64,000 nt of DNA, taken from Muribaculaceae bacterium (GTDB lineage Bacteria > Bacteroidota > Bacteroidia > Bacteroidales > Muribaculaceae). This document shows, piece by piece, positions 1-7,909 of the stretch. Under the pieces are notes generated by a model that worked only from the letters and a program-made list of their open reading frames with translations, searched no databases and was not told where the DNA came from. A program made the translations under genes and the position numbers. The stretch lies in the NCBI GenBank assembly GCA_009775225.1, contig VSPE01000004.1:1-64000 (forward strand). Reading direction: 5' to 3'. The first letter of the stretch is position 1; the number at the start of each line of letters is the position of its first letter.

Positions 1-49
1 GCTCCCTCCTCGCAAACTGCTCCTTAACATAAAATTCACCACCCTGTCG

Positions 50-77
50 TTAACAATGATTATTAAACAACCTCTAA
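50..77. repeat. Copy A of a 28-bp dispersed repeat
   Basis: The 28 bases starting TTAACAATGATTATTAAAC are identical to 57130-57157, and a diverged copy overlaps the start of the acetyltransferase gene at 44886. Here the left hairpin arm seen at 57121 is missing, so no stem forms. An in-frame ATG at 57 would give a 22-codon ORF ending at 125, starting MIIKQPL; I do not call it a gene. Confidence 0.7.
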
Positions 78-83
78 AAGCTA

Positions 84-91
84 TAACTTTG
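84..91 (+). promoter_or_regulatory. -7 box (TAACTTTG) of the candidate small RNA
   Basis: TAACTTTG fits the Bacteroidetes -7 consensus TAnnTTTG. No clear TTTG is present 19-20 bp upstream. A transcript from about 98 would run into the strong terminator at 129-160. Confidence 0.45.
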
Positions 92-97
92 CATCAG

Positions 98-160
98 TTT
101 TTCATGGTATTAGATTTAAGGTGAAAAGATTATTCGTCGTGACGACGGGTAATTTTTTTT
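98..160 (+). ncRNA. Candidate small RNA, about 63 nt
   Basis: This short unit has a -7 box just upstream (84-91) and ends in a strong intrinsic terminator. It contains the stretch CATGGTATTAGATTTAAGGT, which I believe recurs in Bacteroidales intergenic regions, though I cannot confirm a family name. No convincing protein is encoded. It lies about 120 bp upstream of dusB, which has its own promoter. Confidence 0.45.
129..160 (+). terminator. Rho-independent terminator
   Basis: The arms 129-139 and 143-153 pair over 11 bp, including two G-U pairs, around a TGA loop. An uninterrupted T run to 160 follows. It would end the candidate small RNA and insulate dusB. Confidence 0.75.
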
Positions 161-228
161 ATGCCCGTACGCGAGCTTCGAAAAATAGGCCGAAAATGCT
201 TTAAAATGTTGCTCTTTGTGCCGACCTT

Positions 229-260
229 TTTGTCGGTTCGGAGGGCTTTTTGTATTTTTG
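229..260 (+). promoter_or_regulatory. Promoter of dusB
   Basis: TTTG at 229-232 and TATTTTTG at 253-260 are separated by 20 bp, matching the Bacteroidetes -33/-7 promoter. The predicted start of transcription is near 267, giving a leader of about 12 nt. A small hairpin (CCGAC/GTCGG, about 221-235) overlaps the -33 element. Confidence 0.65.
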
Positions 261-278
261 CATAAAAATCGAATGTAA

Positions 279-1277
279 ATGAAGATAGGGAATGTAGATT
301 TGGGCCAACGCCCCGTGATGCTGGCGCCTATGGAGGATGTCACCGATGCCTCGTTCCGACTGATATGTAAGGAGCAGGGTGCCGACATGACGTACACCGA
401 ATTTGTGTCGGCCGACGCTCTAATACGCAGCATTGCCGCCACTACGCGCAAGCTTCATATAGCCGAAGGCGAGCGACCCACGGCAATACAGATTTATGGC
501 CGCGAGGTGGAGCCTATGGTAGAGGCGGCACGTATTGTCGAGGCTGCCGGGCCGGATATAATGGATATAAATTTTGGCTGCCCGGTGAAGAAGGTGGCAG
601 GCAAAGGTGCCGGAGCCGGTATGCTTCGTGATATCCCCAAGATGCTCGAGATTACGCGCGCCGTGGTAAACGCGGTAAAAGTCCCTGTAACGGTAAAGAC
701 GCGTCTGGGCTGGGACTGTAATTCCAAGATAATAGTAGACCTTGCAGAGCAGTTGCAGGATTGTGGCATTGCAGCTCTCACGGTGCACGGCCGCACGCGT
801 TCGCAGATGTACACCGGCGAGGCCGACTGGGAGGAAATTGCCCGAGTCAAAGCCAATCCCCGCCTGCATATCCCGGTGATAGGCAACGGCGACATAACCA
901 CGCCGGCCAAACTTGTGGAAGCGTTCGAGCGTTATAATGTCGACGGAGTAATGGTTGGTCGCGCCTCTATCGGCGCCCCCTGGATATTCCGACAGATGAA
1001 GGGGCTGCTCACACAAGGTACGGTACCAGAGATAACCGTTGCCGAGAAGTTTGCGCTGCTGCGCCGGCAGATACACGAGAGTGTGGAGCGTATCGACGAA
1101 TATCGAGGTATCCTGCACATAAGGCGTCATTTGGCTGCATCGCCGCTTTTTAAGAGCATTCCGGGTTTCCGTCCCACTCGTATAGAGATGCTCAAGGCCG
1201 ATACGCTCGACTCGCTCGAAGCCGTGCTTACACGTATCGAAACAGAAATATTGCCTTCGATTGGCGAAACCGTATAG
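279..1277 (+). CDS. dusB: tRNA-dihydrouridine synthase (DusB family)
   Basis: This FMN enzyme reduces specific uridines in the tRNA D-loop to dihydrouridine using NADPH. The 332-residue length is normal for the family. The N-terminal motif LAPMEDVTDASFR and the catalytic-cysteine motif NFGCPVKK (Cys101) are present, followed by the GAGAGML loop and the VNAVKVPVTVKTRLGW strand of the TIM barrel. The C-terminal helical tRNA-binding domain is complete. The next gene starts 11 bp downstream and is probably cotranscribed. Assignment to the DusB subgroup rests on the overall motif pattern and is less certain than assignment to Dus. Confidence 0.93.
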   Translation: MKIGNVDLGQRPVMLAPMEDVTDASFRLICKEQGADMTYTEFVSADALIRSIAATTRKLHIAEGERPTAIQIYGREVEPMVEAARIVEAAGPDIMDINFGCPVKKVAGKGAGAGMLRDIPKMLEITRAVVNAVKVPVTVKTRLGWDCNSKIIVDLAEQLQDCGIAALTVHGRTRSQMYTGEADWEEIARVKANPRLHIPVIGNGDITTPAKLVEAFERYNVDGVMVGRASIGAPWIFRQMKGLLTQGTVPEITVAEKFALLRRQIHESVERIDEYRGILHIRRHLAASPLFKSIPGFRPTRIEMLKADTLDSLEAVLTRIETEILPSIGETV

Positions 1278-1288
1278 AATTATTTGAT

Positions 1289-2038
1289 ATGAGGAAGTTT
1301 GTAACATCACTTATGATTGCCGCCTTGTCTGTCGTTGCTGTTTCTGCGCGAGATAAGGCCGCGGACTATAAGCTGAATGTACAGAACTTCTGCGAGCTAA
1401 CCGTGGTCGACGGTGTTGGGGTGGACTATGTGTGCCTTCCCGATTCTGCCGGCTGGGCCGTGTTCAGCTGTCCGCCCGATATGGCGGCCCATATCATGTT
1501 CGAGAACAAAGCCGAGCACCTTACCGTAAAGACTGATGCCGACGAAAGCCCAATCCGTGGTATTCCGCGTGTCCGCCTCTATTCCGCATCGCTCCGCAAG
1601 GTCACAAACTCGGGCGATTCGCTGCTTAGGCTCAGTACGTCGGTGCCAGTCTCCGATTTCAGCATCCATATAATAGGCAATGGCGTGGTACGCGCAAGCA
1701 ATGTAAGGGCTGATAATGTCGATGTTCGTATCTCGGCCGGCTGCGGCCATGTGTATATCGACGGCACGGCGCGTCGGTGCTCGGCGCGCAATGTGGGCAC
1801 CGGCCTCATCGAAGCCTCCCGGCTCAGATGCGAGGAGTTCAGCTGCTTTGTAGTAGGGCCGGGCAATATACACTGCCGCCCTTCGGCAATGCTTAAAGTA
1901 TACGGAGCCGGTAGCGGAATTGTGTATTATCATACCGCACCGGCTGCAATAAAGAAACGCGGACTCGGAGTGAAAGCCAGGCCCTATAGCGAGGCGCCAA
2001 AGCATGACATTCTGACGATGTTGCCGCTCGACAATTGA
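1289..2038 (+). CDS. Secreted GIN-domain protein (DUF2807)
   Basis: A signal peptide (residues 1-20, ending VSA-RD) precedes a beta-rich domain of the DUF2807 type, a right-handed beta-helix 'head' common in exported Bacteroidetes proteins. Recognisable features are the early 'VVDGVGVDYV' strand and repeated short V/I-rich turns with N, G and D (residues about 130-215). The molecular function of the family is unknown; cell-surface or periplasmic binding has been suggested. It follows dusB by 11 bp. Confidence 0.75.
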   Translation: MRKFVTSLMIAALSVVAVSARDKAADYKLNVQNFCELTVVDGVGVDYVCLPDSAGWAVFSCPPDMAAHIMFENKAEHLTVKTDADESPIRGIPRVRLYSASLRKVTNSGDSLLRLSTSVPVSDFSIHIIGNGVVRASNVRADNVDVRISAGCGHVYIDGTARRCSARNVGTGLIEASRLRCEEFSCFVVGPGNIHCRPSAMLKVYGAGSGIVYYHTAPAAIKKRGLGVKARPYSEAPKHDILTMLPLDN

Positions 2039-2111
2039 TAATCTTCTTGATAACAACATAAAATAAACCGTCACGTCGCAGAGCAAACTTAAAAATAAAA
2101 CTGCCCACACC

Positions 2112-3554
2112 TTGAAGTGGAACCTCGTAGACCGCGTGGCATCGCAAGTGCTCTATGCAGTCACCGGCATTGTGCTTGCGCGGGAGCTACCGCACGAAGA
2201 TTTCGGTCTTGTCGGCGCAGTGCTCATTTTCCAGGCTTTCGCCTCGCTTTTCGTAGACAGCGGCTTCTCATACGCGCTCATACAACGAAAGCGCCCCTCG
2301 CGCCTCGACTATTCCACCGTGTTGTGGTTCAATCTATTTATGGCCGTGCTGCTGTATCTTGTGCTGTTTGCTGGAGCGCCGTTGATAGCATGGTTCTTCA
2401 GTAACGACCTTCGCCTGATACCGCTTACGCGTGTGATATGTATCTCCATAATACTCAATGCCTCCGCCATTGTGCAGGCAAACCGCCTGATGAAGGCTAT
2501 GGATGTGCGTATGATAGCCGCGTCGAACGCTCTTGGTCTTATTGTGGGCGGTGTTACGGGAATAGCCATGGCCCTTACAGGTTTCGGCGCATGGGCGATA
2601 GTGTGGCAGACTATCGTTACGGCGGCGGTGAAGAGCATTGTGCTCTGGACATCGAGTCACTGGCGGCCTCTCATGCGCTTTTCGTGGCGTTCGCTGCGCT
2701 CGTACTTCGGTATCGGATCGCGCATGATGCTCACTTCGTTTCTGAACACTCTCTTCCAGTATATCTATTCGTTCTTTATCGGGTATAAAGCCGGCCTCGG
2801 CAGTCTGGGCTATTACACCCAAAGCGACAAATGGAGCAAAATGGGTGTGACATCGCTCACGCAGGTACTCACGTCGTCGTTTCTGCCCGCGCTGTCGGCC
2901 GTGCAGGACGATGCGGTGCGCTACAGCCTGATGGTGTCGAAAATGAACCGTTTTACCGCCTACCTGCTCTTCCCGACAATGTTCGGGCTGATGCTTATGG
3001 CCACCCCTGTGTTCCACACTCTTTTCGGTACTAAATGGGACCCCTCGATAATCCTCTTCCAGCTTCTGCTGCTCAAAGGCGTTTTCACCGTGCTCAATTC
3101 GTTGTACACCAACTATCTTCTTTCGCTCGGCTTCGGCTCCGATATCGTAAAGCTTGAAATTCTGCGCGATACCGTGGCTATCATAGCGCTTGGCGTCACC
3201 TTTCCCTTTCTTGCCCTTACTGCGCCGGGCGACCCGGTCTACGGCATACGCATACTGTTGTGGGGGCAGCTTGTCGCCACAGTTCTGACTTGGTTGGCGA
3301 CTCTTGTGGCTACAGTCCGCCGCACGCGTATTCCGCTCGGAAGGTATATCACCGACATGATGCCCTATCTGGCCCAGACGCTGTTGATAGTGCCGGTAAT
3401 GTGGTACGTCGGTTATTTCTTCGAGCTTGCTTGGATGAAGCTTATAGTAGAGGCAATCACCGGAGTAGTGCTTTATGTGGGCGGAAACAAGTTTTTCGGC
3501 TCACGAATACAGAAAGAAGTGCTTACATATTTCAGAAAAGGTAAAATTATGTAA
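2112..3554 (+). CDS. Wzx-like polysaccharide flippase
   Basis: This is a roughly 12-14 TM membrane protein of the MATE/MVF polysaccharide-transporter type, expected to flip undecaprenyl-linked glycans across the inner membrane. The N-terminal motif LKWNLVDRVASQ, the 'LARELPHEDFGLVGA' loop and 'DSGFSYALIQRK' are typical, and a Polysacc_synt_C-type half follows. No ATG is available: the first recognised start codon is TTG at 2112. The in-frame codons just upstream (2082-2111) encode SKLKNKTAHT, which is what family N-termini usually look like, so the true start may be upstream at a non-standard or mutated codon. No other polysaccharide genes adjoin it. Confidence 0.85.
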   Translation: MKWNLVDRVASQVLYAVTGIVLARELPHEDFGLVGAVLIFQAFASLFVDSGFSYALIQRKRPSRLDYSTVLWFNLFMAVLLYLVLFAGAPLIAWFFSNDLRLIPLTRVICISIILNASAIVQANRLMKAMDVRMIAASNALGLIVGGVTGIAMALTGFGAWAIVWQTIVTAAVKSIVLWTSSHWRPLMRFSWRSLRSYFGIGSRMMLTSFLNTLFQYIYSFFIGYKAGLGSLGYYTQSDKWSKMGVTSLTQVLTSSFLPALSAVQDDAVRYSLMVSKMNRFTAYLLFPTMFGLMLMATPVFHTLFGTKWDPSIILFQLLLLKGVFTVLNSLYTNYLLSLGFGSDIVKLEILRDTVAIIALGVTFPFLALTAPGDPVYGIRILLWGQLVATVLTWLATLVATVRRTRIPLGRYITDMMPYLAQTLLIVPVMWYVGYFFELAWMKLIVEAITGVVLYVGGNKFFGSRIQKEVLTYFRKGKIM

Positions 3555-3559
3555 TTTCT

Positions 3560-3590
3560 TTTGCCTTCTGCAAAAAAAATTGTACCTTTG
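3560..3590 (+). promoter_or_regulatory. Promoter of the ROK kinase gene
   Basis: TTTG at 3560-3563 and TACCTTTG at 3583-3590 have a 19-bp spacer, an excellent match to the Bacteroidetes sigma factor consensus. It lies in the short gap after the flippase gene, 44 bp before the start codon. Confidence 0.75.
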
Positions 3591-3634
3591 AAAAATAATA
3601 ACTTTAAACATTATTTACAACATCCTTACAAGCC

Positions 3635-4615
3635 ATGAAACCGTACGTTCTCGGTATTGATATAGGCGGTACAAACACCGTCTTCGGCATTGTCGACGCT
3701 CGCGGCAATGTTATCGCAAGCTCTTCTATCAAGACTCAGAAGCATGCCAACTTTGAAGACTACCTCGAAGAACTATATGTTGAAGCACAGCGACTTATCG
3801 AACTCAATGACGCGGTAGACAAAATTCAGGGTATAGGTATAGGCGCTCCCAATGCCAACTACTATAACGGCTGCATCGACAATGCTGTAAATCTGCCTTG
3901 GCCCAGCCTCCCTCTGGCTCATCTTGTTAGCGACAAGTTCGGTATTCCCGTAGCCGTGACAAACGATGCCAATGCTGCAGCTCTCGGCGAGATGACCTAC
4001 GGTGCCGCCCGCGGTCTTAAAGACTTTATTATGATTACTCTTGGTACCGGTGTCGGTTCGGGTGTCGTGATAAACGGCCAGGTTGTATATGGCCACGACG
4101 GTCTTGCCGGTGAGCTCGGTCACGTAATCATCAAGCGCAACAATGGTCGTCTCTGTGGATGTGGCCGCACCGGCTGTCTCGAAGCATACTGCTCGGCTAC
4201 CGGCGTTGCACGCACTGCTCGTGAGTTCCTTGAGGCGCGTTCCGAGCCTTCGCTCCTGCGCAATATGCCTGTCGAAGACATCACCTCGAAAGATGTGTAC
4301 GATGCCGCAATGCAGGGCGACCAGCTTGCTAAAGACATCTTCAACTTCACAGGTACTCTTCTCGGCGAGGCTATGGCCGACATGATGGTATTCTCTTCGC
4401 CTGAAGCATTCATCCTTTTTGGCGGCCTTGCAAAGAGTGGCGAACTCATTATGCGTCCTCTTCGCGATGCAATGGAGCGCAATATGCTCTCTATGTTCAA
4501 GGGCAAAGCCAAGGTTATCCTCAGCGAGCTTAAAGAAGCTGATGCTGCCGTGCTCGGTGCTTCGGCTCTCGGATGGGAAGCAAAGCCCATGCCTGCAGCT
4601 GTTGCCGGACTCTGA
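3635..4615 (+). CDS. ROK-family sugar kinase (glucokinase-like)
   Basis: It phosphorylates a hexose, most likely glucose, with ATP in the cytoplasm. The N-terminal phosphate loop is DIGGTNT (residues 9-15), the catalytic aspartate is D111 in TNDANAA, and the ROK zinc site is H163 with C174, C176 and C181 (GHVII...CGCGRTGC). The 326-residue length is usual for bacterial ROK glucokinases. It has its own promoter and a strong terminator, so it is monocistronic. Substrate specificity (glucose, fructose or N-acetylhexosamine) cannot be read from the sequence. Confidence 0.9.
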   Translation: MKPYVLGIDIGGTNTVFGIVDARGNVIASSSIKTQKHANFEDYLEELYVEAQRLIELNDAVDKIQGIGIGAPNANYYNGCIDNAVNLPWPSLPLAHLVSDKFGIPVAVTNDANAAALGEMTYGAARGLKDFIMITLGTGVGSGVVINGQVVYGHDGLAGELGHVIIKRNNGRLCGCGRTGCLEAYCSATGVARTAREFLEARSEPSLLRNMPVEDITSKDVYDAAMQGDQLAKDIFNFTGTLLGEAMADMMVFSSPEAFILFGGLAKSGELIMRPLRDAMERNMLSMFKGKAKVILSELKEADAAVLGASALGWEAKPMPAAVAGL

Positions 4616-4632
4616 AATTCCTGAATACAGAT

Positions 4633-4671
4633 AAAAAAGCAGCGCGACGAACTCGTCGCGCTGCTTTTTTT
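4633..4671. terminator. Bidirectional terminator
   Basis: A perfect stem, GCAGCGCGAC/GTCGCGCTGC, is flanked by an A run on the left and a T run on the right. It therefore works in both directions and separates the convergent ROK kinase and S1/P1 nuclease genes. Confidence 0.9.
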
Positions 4672-4682
4672 AGCTGTAGGAG

Positions 4683-5483
4683 TCAGAATGTATCGGGGTT
4701 ATCGTTCGAGGCTGGGTCGTATATGGCGTTGAGGATGCGTGCCAGGCGAAGACCGCCGCGCAATATCTGCTGCTCTATTACCGGTGTCCAATGTGCTATG
4801 TGGTTATACGACACCTTTGCGCCTATCGGGAAGTAGTCGTATACACGTGTCGCTATTTCGTGTGTCTGCCGTGCCCAGTCGTCGACGTTGCCTGTGGTTT
4901 CAGCCGCTTCCTGCTCGGGAGAGAGACGGTCGAGTTGTTGCTGCCACTCGGTGTATGTCCACGCGTGGCCGCTGTTCATCAGGCTGTTGTCCCATATTGA
5001 GTGTAGGTTGGTGCCGCGGTCGAAGAAGCGTAGCTGCCATTTGTTGCCGCCGAGGTCGGTGAGATGTCCCATGTGCATGGGCTGGTGCATGTCGCCGGTT
5101 GTGTGTATGAGTATCTTGAGGGCGAGGGCCTTCTGCTCTTTAGTCGATTTAGGGCTGCGGAGTATTGCTATCTGTTCGCGTATCGCGGTCACGACGTCGC
5201 CTTTGGGATTTAGCGGTGCGTCTTGATATTTCACGCCTGCGTCGATGTTCTTGTAGTGCCAGGTCTTGGTATAAGCGTAATCGGGAGTGTGACTGGCGTT
5301 GTCGAGCCAGTTTGCCCAGTACACAGGCGATTTGCCATCGAGTATGGTGGCGACCGAATCGGCAGCTGCCGCGCTCAGATGTTTTTCTGCAATATAAGCC
5401 ACTGCATCGTGCCCTTTCTGGCTCCATGCAAATGCCGATGTTGCTGTAAGTAGTGCGCCGAGGAGCAGTGAGATTTTCTTCAT
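4683..5483 (-). CDS. S1/P1-family zinc nuclease, secreted
   Basis: This is a periplasmic or secreted single-strand nuclease / 3'-nucleotidase with a trinuclear zinc site. I start at the ATG at 5483: the 19-residue signal peptide ends in AFA, so the mature protein begins with Trp, and in P1 nuclease the free N-terminal Trp is a zinc ligand. H25 (WSQKGHD), NWLDNASHTPD and TTGDMHQPMHMGH supply further ligands. At 266 aa the length is normal. The extra 13 codons upstream to 5522 fall in the rpmA terminator and are unlikely to be translated. Confidence 0.9.
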   Translation of the reverse strand: MKKISLLLGALLTATSAFAWSQKGHDAVAYIAEKHLSAAAADSVATILDGKSPVYWANWLDNASHTPDYAYTKTWHYKNIDAGVKYQDAPLNPKGDVVTAIREQIAILRSPKSTKEQKALALKILIHTTGDMHQPMHMGHLTDLGGNKWQLRFFDRGTNLHSIWDNSLMNSGHAWTYTEWQQQLDRLSPEQEAAETTGNVDDWARQTHEIATRVYDYFPIGAKVSYNHIAHWTPVIEQQILRGGLRLARILNAIYDPASNDNPDTF

Positions 5484-5505
5484 GGAGGATAATTGAGCTT
5501 GTGAT

Positions 5506-5559
5506 AAAACACCAGCAGGCATGTCGACTTGTTAAGGTCGCATGCCCGCCGGTGCTTTA
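5506..5559 (-). terminator. Terminator of rplU-rpmA
   Basis: On the minus strand, arms around 5541-5557 and 5509-5523 form a long stem (CACCGGCGGGCATG paired with CATGCCTGCTGGTG) followed by TTTT. It sits 20 bp after the rpmA stop codon. Confidence 0.8.
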
Positions 5560-5579
5560 GGTTGTAGTGTTAGTGTGCT

Positions 5580-5843
5580 TTACGCCTCAGCTACGGGAAC
5601 GACGTTGATGAACTTACGTCCGTTGCGGCCTTCAGAGAACTGAACGGTGCCGCTTACGAGGGCATAAAGAGTGTGGTCTTTGCCGATGCCTACGTTGAGG
5701 CCGGGGTGGTGCTGGGTACCGCGCTGGCGCTTGATGATGTTGCCGGCTTTAGCGAACTGACCACCGAAGATTTTTACACCGAGTCGTTTGCTTTCTGACT
5801 CACGGCCGTTCTTAGAACTACCGACGCCTTTTTTATGTGCCAT
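5580..5843 (-). CDS. rpmA: 50S ribosomal protein L27
   Basis: This is a component of the large ribosomal subunit near the peptidyl transferase centre. The 87-residue product starts MAHKKGVGSSKNGRES and contains the conserved RLGVKIFGGQ and RQRGTQHHPGLNVGIG blocks. The N-terminus starts directly with the mature MAHKK sequence, with no cleavable extension of the Firmicutes type. It follows rplU by 38 bp in the usual L21-L27 operon. Confidence 0.98.
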   Translation of the reverse strand: MAHKKGVGSSKNGRESESKRLGVKIFGGQFAKAGNIIKRQRGTQHHPGLNVGIGKDHTLYALVSGTVQFSEGRNGRKFINVVPVAEA

Positions 5844-5881
5844 AGTGTGTTCTTGAGTTTTTTAAGAGTGAGACAGAATGA

Positions 5882-6202
5882 TTAAGCTTGGATGTCTTTG
5901 ATGACAACTTTGGTAAAGTACTGACGGTGACCGTTTTTGCGACGATAGCCTTTGCGACGTTTCTTCTTGAATACGATAACTTTGTCGCCCTTTACGAGAG
6001 ACTTTTCAACGGTGCATACTACTTTGGCGCCTTCTACGGTGGGTGCGCCTACTTTTACTGTGCCGTCGAGGTCGGCGAGAAGAACGCGGTCGAATTCTAC
6101 GGTGTCGCCTTCGTTCACTGCTTCACCCAGGTAGTGCACATACAGAAAGCGGTCTTTTTCAGCTTTGAACTGCTGGCCCTGGATTTCTACGATTACGTAC
6201 AT
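5882..6202 (-). CDS. rplU: 50S ribosomal protein L21
   Basis: This large-subunit protein binds 23S rRNA. The start is set at the ATG at 6202 (MYVIVEIQGQQFK), which gives the normal 106 residues; a longer reading frame reaching 6250 adds 16 residues unlike L21. The C-terminal KRRKGYRRKNGHRQ block is typical. A strong promoter at 6296-6327 leaves a leader of nearly 90 nt. Confidence 0.97.
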   Translation of the reverse strand: MYVIVEIQGQQFKAEKDRFLYVHYLGEAVNEGDTVEFDRVLLADLDGTVKVGAPTVEGAKVVCTVEKSLVKGDKVIVFKKKRRKGYRRKNGHRQYFTKVVIKDIQA

Positions 6203-6295
6203 TTTATTATATGTAATAAAGTTAACCCGCTGAGGCGAAGAGATTTGCACGTGGCTTCCCTTTCTTTGTCGAGCCTATTGCGGAAAATCAGCCCA

Positions 6296-6327
6296 CAAAG
6301 GTAGCGCTTTTATTCGGCATTACCAAA
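6296..6327 (-). promoter_or_regulatory. Promoter of rplU-rpmA
   Basis: On the minus strand, TTTG at 6324-6327 and TACCTTTG at 6296-6303 are separated by 20 bp. Transcription should start near 6289, leaving an approximately 87-nt untranslated leader before L21. Confidence 0.8.
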
Positions 6328-6380
6328 TATATAGCACTCCTTTTGTTGAAAAATATTGAAAAATGTATTGGCGGGTGTTT

Positions 6381-7145
6381 TTATCGTCCGGCTACGAGGC
6401 CGCCGTCTACAAGATAGTGGCCACCGGTGCAGAACGACGATGCGTCGGAAGCAAGGAAGTAAACCAGCTCGGCTACCTCTTCGGGCTGACCGACTTTGCC
6501 GCGCGAGTAGAGCGAGTTTTCATCCTGCCACAATTCTTCGATGCTCTTGTCGGAGTTCTTGGAGCACTTTTCGAAAAGGTTGTCGACCAGCGGAGTGTGT
6601 ATGGTGCCGGGGCATACGGCATTCACGCGGATGCCTTGCGGAGCGAGGTCTACCGAGAGACTGCGGGTAATCTGACCCAAAGCTCCTTTGGAAAGCCCGT
6701 ATGCAAAGCTGTGCGCCTTGCCGACGAACCATTGGTCGGATGCATTGATTACCACCGAACCGCCGCCGCGCTCCAGTAGTAGGGGTACTGTCTCGCGCAG
6801 TGTGTTTACGGTGCCGTAAATGTTGGTGTCTATCACCAGCTCGAGCTCTTCGTCGGAGATGTCGAGCAGAGTGTTGCGGCGGTGTATGCCGGCGTTGGCG
6901 AATACGCTGTCAAGGCCTCCGAACCGTTCTTTCGCGGCAACTACGGCACGGTGTATGTCGGCGCGCTCGGTTACGCTGCCGGGTATGAAAAGCACGTTCT
7001 GAGGTGCTTCGAGGGTGCTTACAAGAGCCTCGGCTGCTTCCGTGTTTATATCCATGAACGCCACGTTCCAGCCGCGCGAATTGAACATCCGCACGCATGC
7101 GGCACCGATGCCGGTAGAGCCGCCGCTTATAAATATAGTCTTCAT
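6381..7145 (-). CDS. SDR-family oxidoreductase
   Basis: This is a classical short-chain dehydrogenase/reductase of 254 aa. The nucleotide-binding motif is GGSTGIG (residues 8-14), ANAG is at 83-86, and the catalytic Ser136, Tyr149 and Lys153 (YGLSK) are all present. The C-terminal 'ASSFCTGGHYLVDGG' block is standard. The N-terminal aspartate after the second strand (D32) suggests NAD preference. The substrate is unknown. The gene is divergent from dedA and appears monocistronic. Confidence 0.85.
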   Translation of the reverse strand: MKTIFISGGSTGIGAACVRMFNSRGWNVAFMDINTEAAEALVSTLEAPQNVLFIPGSVTERADIHRAVVAAKERFGGLDSVFANAGIHRRNTLLDISDEELELVIDTNIYGTVNTLRETVPLLLERGGGSVVINASDQWFVGKAHSFAYGLSKGALGQITRSLSVDLAPQGIRVNAVCPGTIHTPLVDNLFEKCSKNSDKSIEELWQDENSLYSRGKVGQPEEVAELVYFLASDASSFCTGGHYLVDGGLVAGR

Positions 7146-7165
7146 TATGGTGGAAAATTTTTATG

Positions 7166-7173
7166 CAAAGGTA
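7166..7173 (-). promoter_or_regulatory. -7 box of the SDR gene
   Basis: TACCTTTG on the minus strand, 20 bp before the SDR start codon. The -33 region has no perfect TTTG. Confidence 0.6.
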
Positions 7174-7196
7174 GAAAATTATTCGTCTAAATTGTT

Positions 7197-7204
7197 TAAT
7201 TTTG
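7197..7204 (+). promoter_or_regulatory. -7 box of the dedA operon
   Basis: TAATTTTG on the plus strand, 25 bp before the dedA start codon. It forms a divergent promoter region with the SDR box 23 bp away. Confidence 0.55.
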
Positions 7205-7229
7205 TGAGATAATTACAAAAACAGCGATA

Positions 7230-7907
7230 ATGTCAGATTTATTCATATCACTTGCTATAACCGACTACCTCAATGCAGCATCGTTTTTCGATTGGTTTGT
7301 AAATAATGCCTCATACCTCTTTGTCTTCATTTTCATGGTGATAGAGAGCTCGTTCATTCCCTTCCCCTCGGAAGTGGTGGTGCCCCCTGCCGCCTATCTC
7401 GCCGTGCAGAAAGGCGACATGAACCTCTTGGTCATTGTGCTCGTGGCTACTGCCGGTGCACTATGTGGTGCCCTTATCAATTATGTGCTCTCGCTGCTCA
7501 TCGGCCGTCCTATAGTATATGCGTTTGCCGACTCGCGCCTCGGACATGCCTGCCTTATCGACCGGGCCAAGGTGCAGAAGGCCGAGCGGTACTTCGACAG
7601 CCACGGCGCCATTTCCACCTTTATCGGACGTCTTATACCGGCCGTGCGTCAGCTCATATCAATACCAGCAGGCATCGCCCGCATGAATATATGGACGTTC
7701 TGCCTCTATACTTCGCTCGGGGCGCTGGTCTGGAACTGCATCCTCGCATTCCTCGGCTGGTGGCTCGCGCAGCACGTAAGTCTCTCGGGTCTATACGAGG
7801 CCGTAGAGAAATATAACTCATACCTCACTATCGGAGGCCTGTGCCTGCTGGTGTTCTGTGTGGCTTATATATGTTACAACGCCTTCAAAGGCAAAAAAAC
7901 TGTCTGA
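7230..7907 (+). CDS. DedA-family membrane protein
   Basis: DedA (SNARE-associated/VTT) proteins are inner-membrane proteins; several are lipid carrier flippases, including undecaprenyl-phosphate flippases, and loss often affects envelope stability. The family motifs are visible: the acidic re-entrant segment 'ESSFIPFPSEVVVPPA' (about residues 39-54), the 'YVLSLLIGRP' helix, and 'FIGRLIPAVRQLISIPAG' (about 133-150). The length of 225 is usual. The rpe start codon follows after 2 bp, so the two are translationally coupled. Confidence 0.9.
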   Translation: MSDLFISLAITDYLNAASFFDWFVNNASYLFVFIFMVIESSFIPFPSEVVVPPAAYLAVQKGDMNLLVIVLVATAGALCGALINYVLSLLIGRPIVYAFADSRLGHACLIDRAKVQKAERYFDSHGAISTFIGRLIPAVRQLISIPAGIARMNIWTFCLYTSLGALVWNCILAFLGWWLAQHVSLSGLYEAVEKYNSYLTIGGLCLLVFCVAYICYNAFKGKKTV

Positions 7908-7909
7908 GC

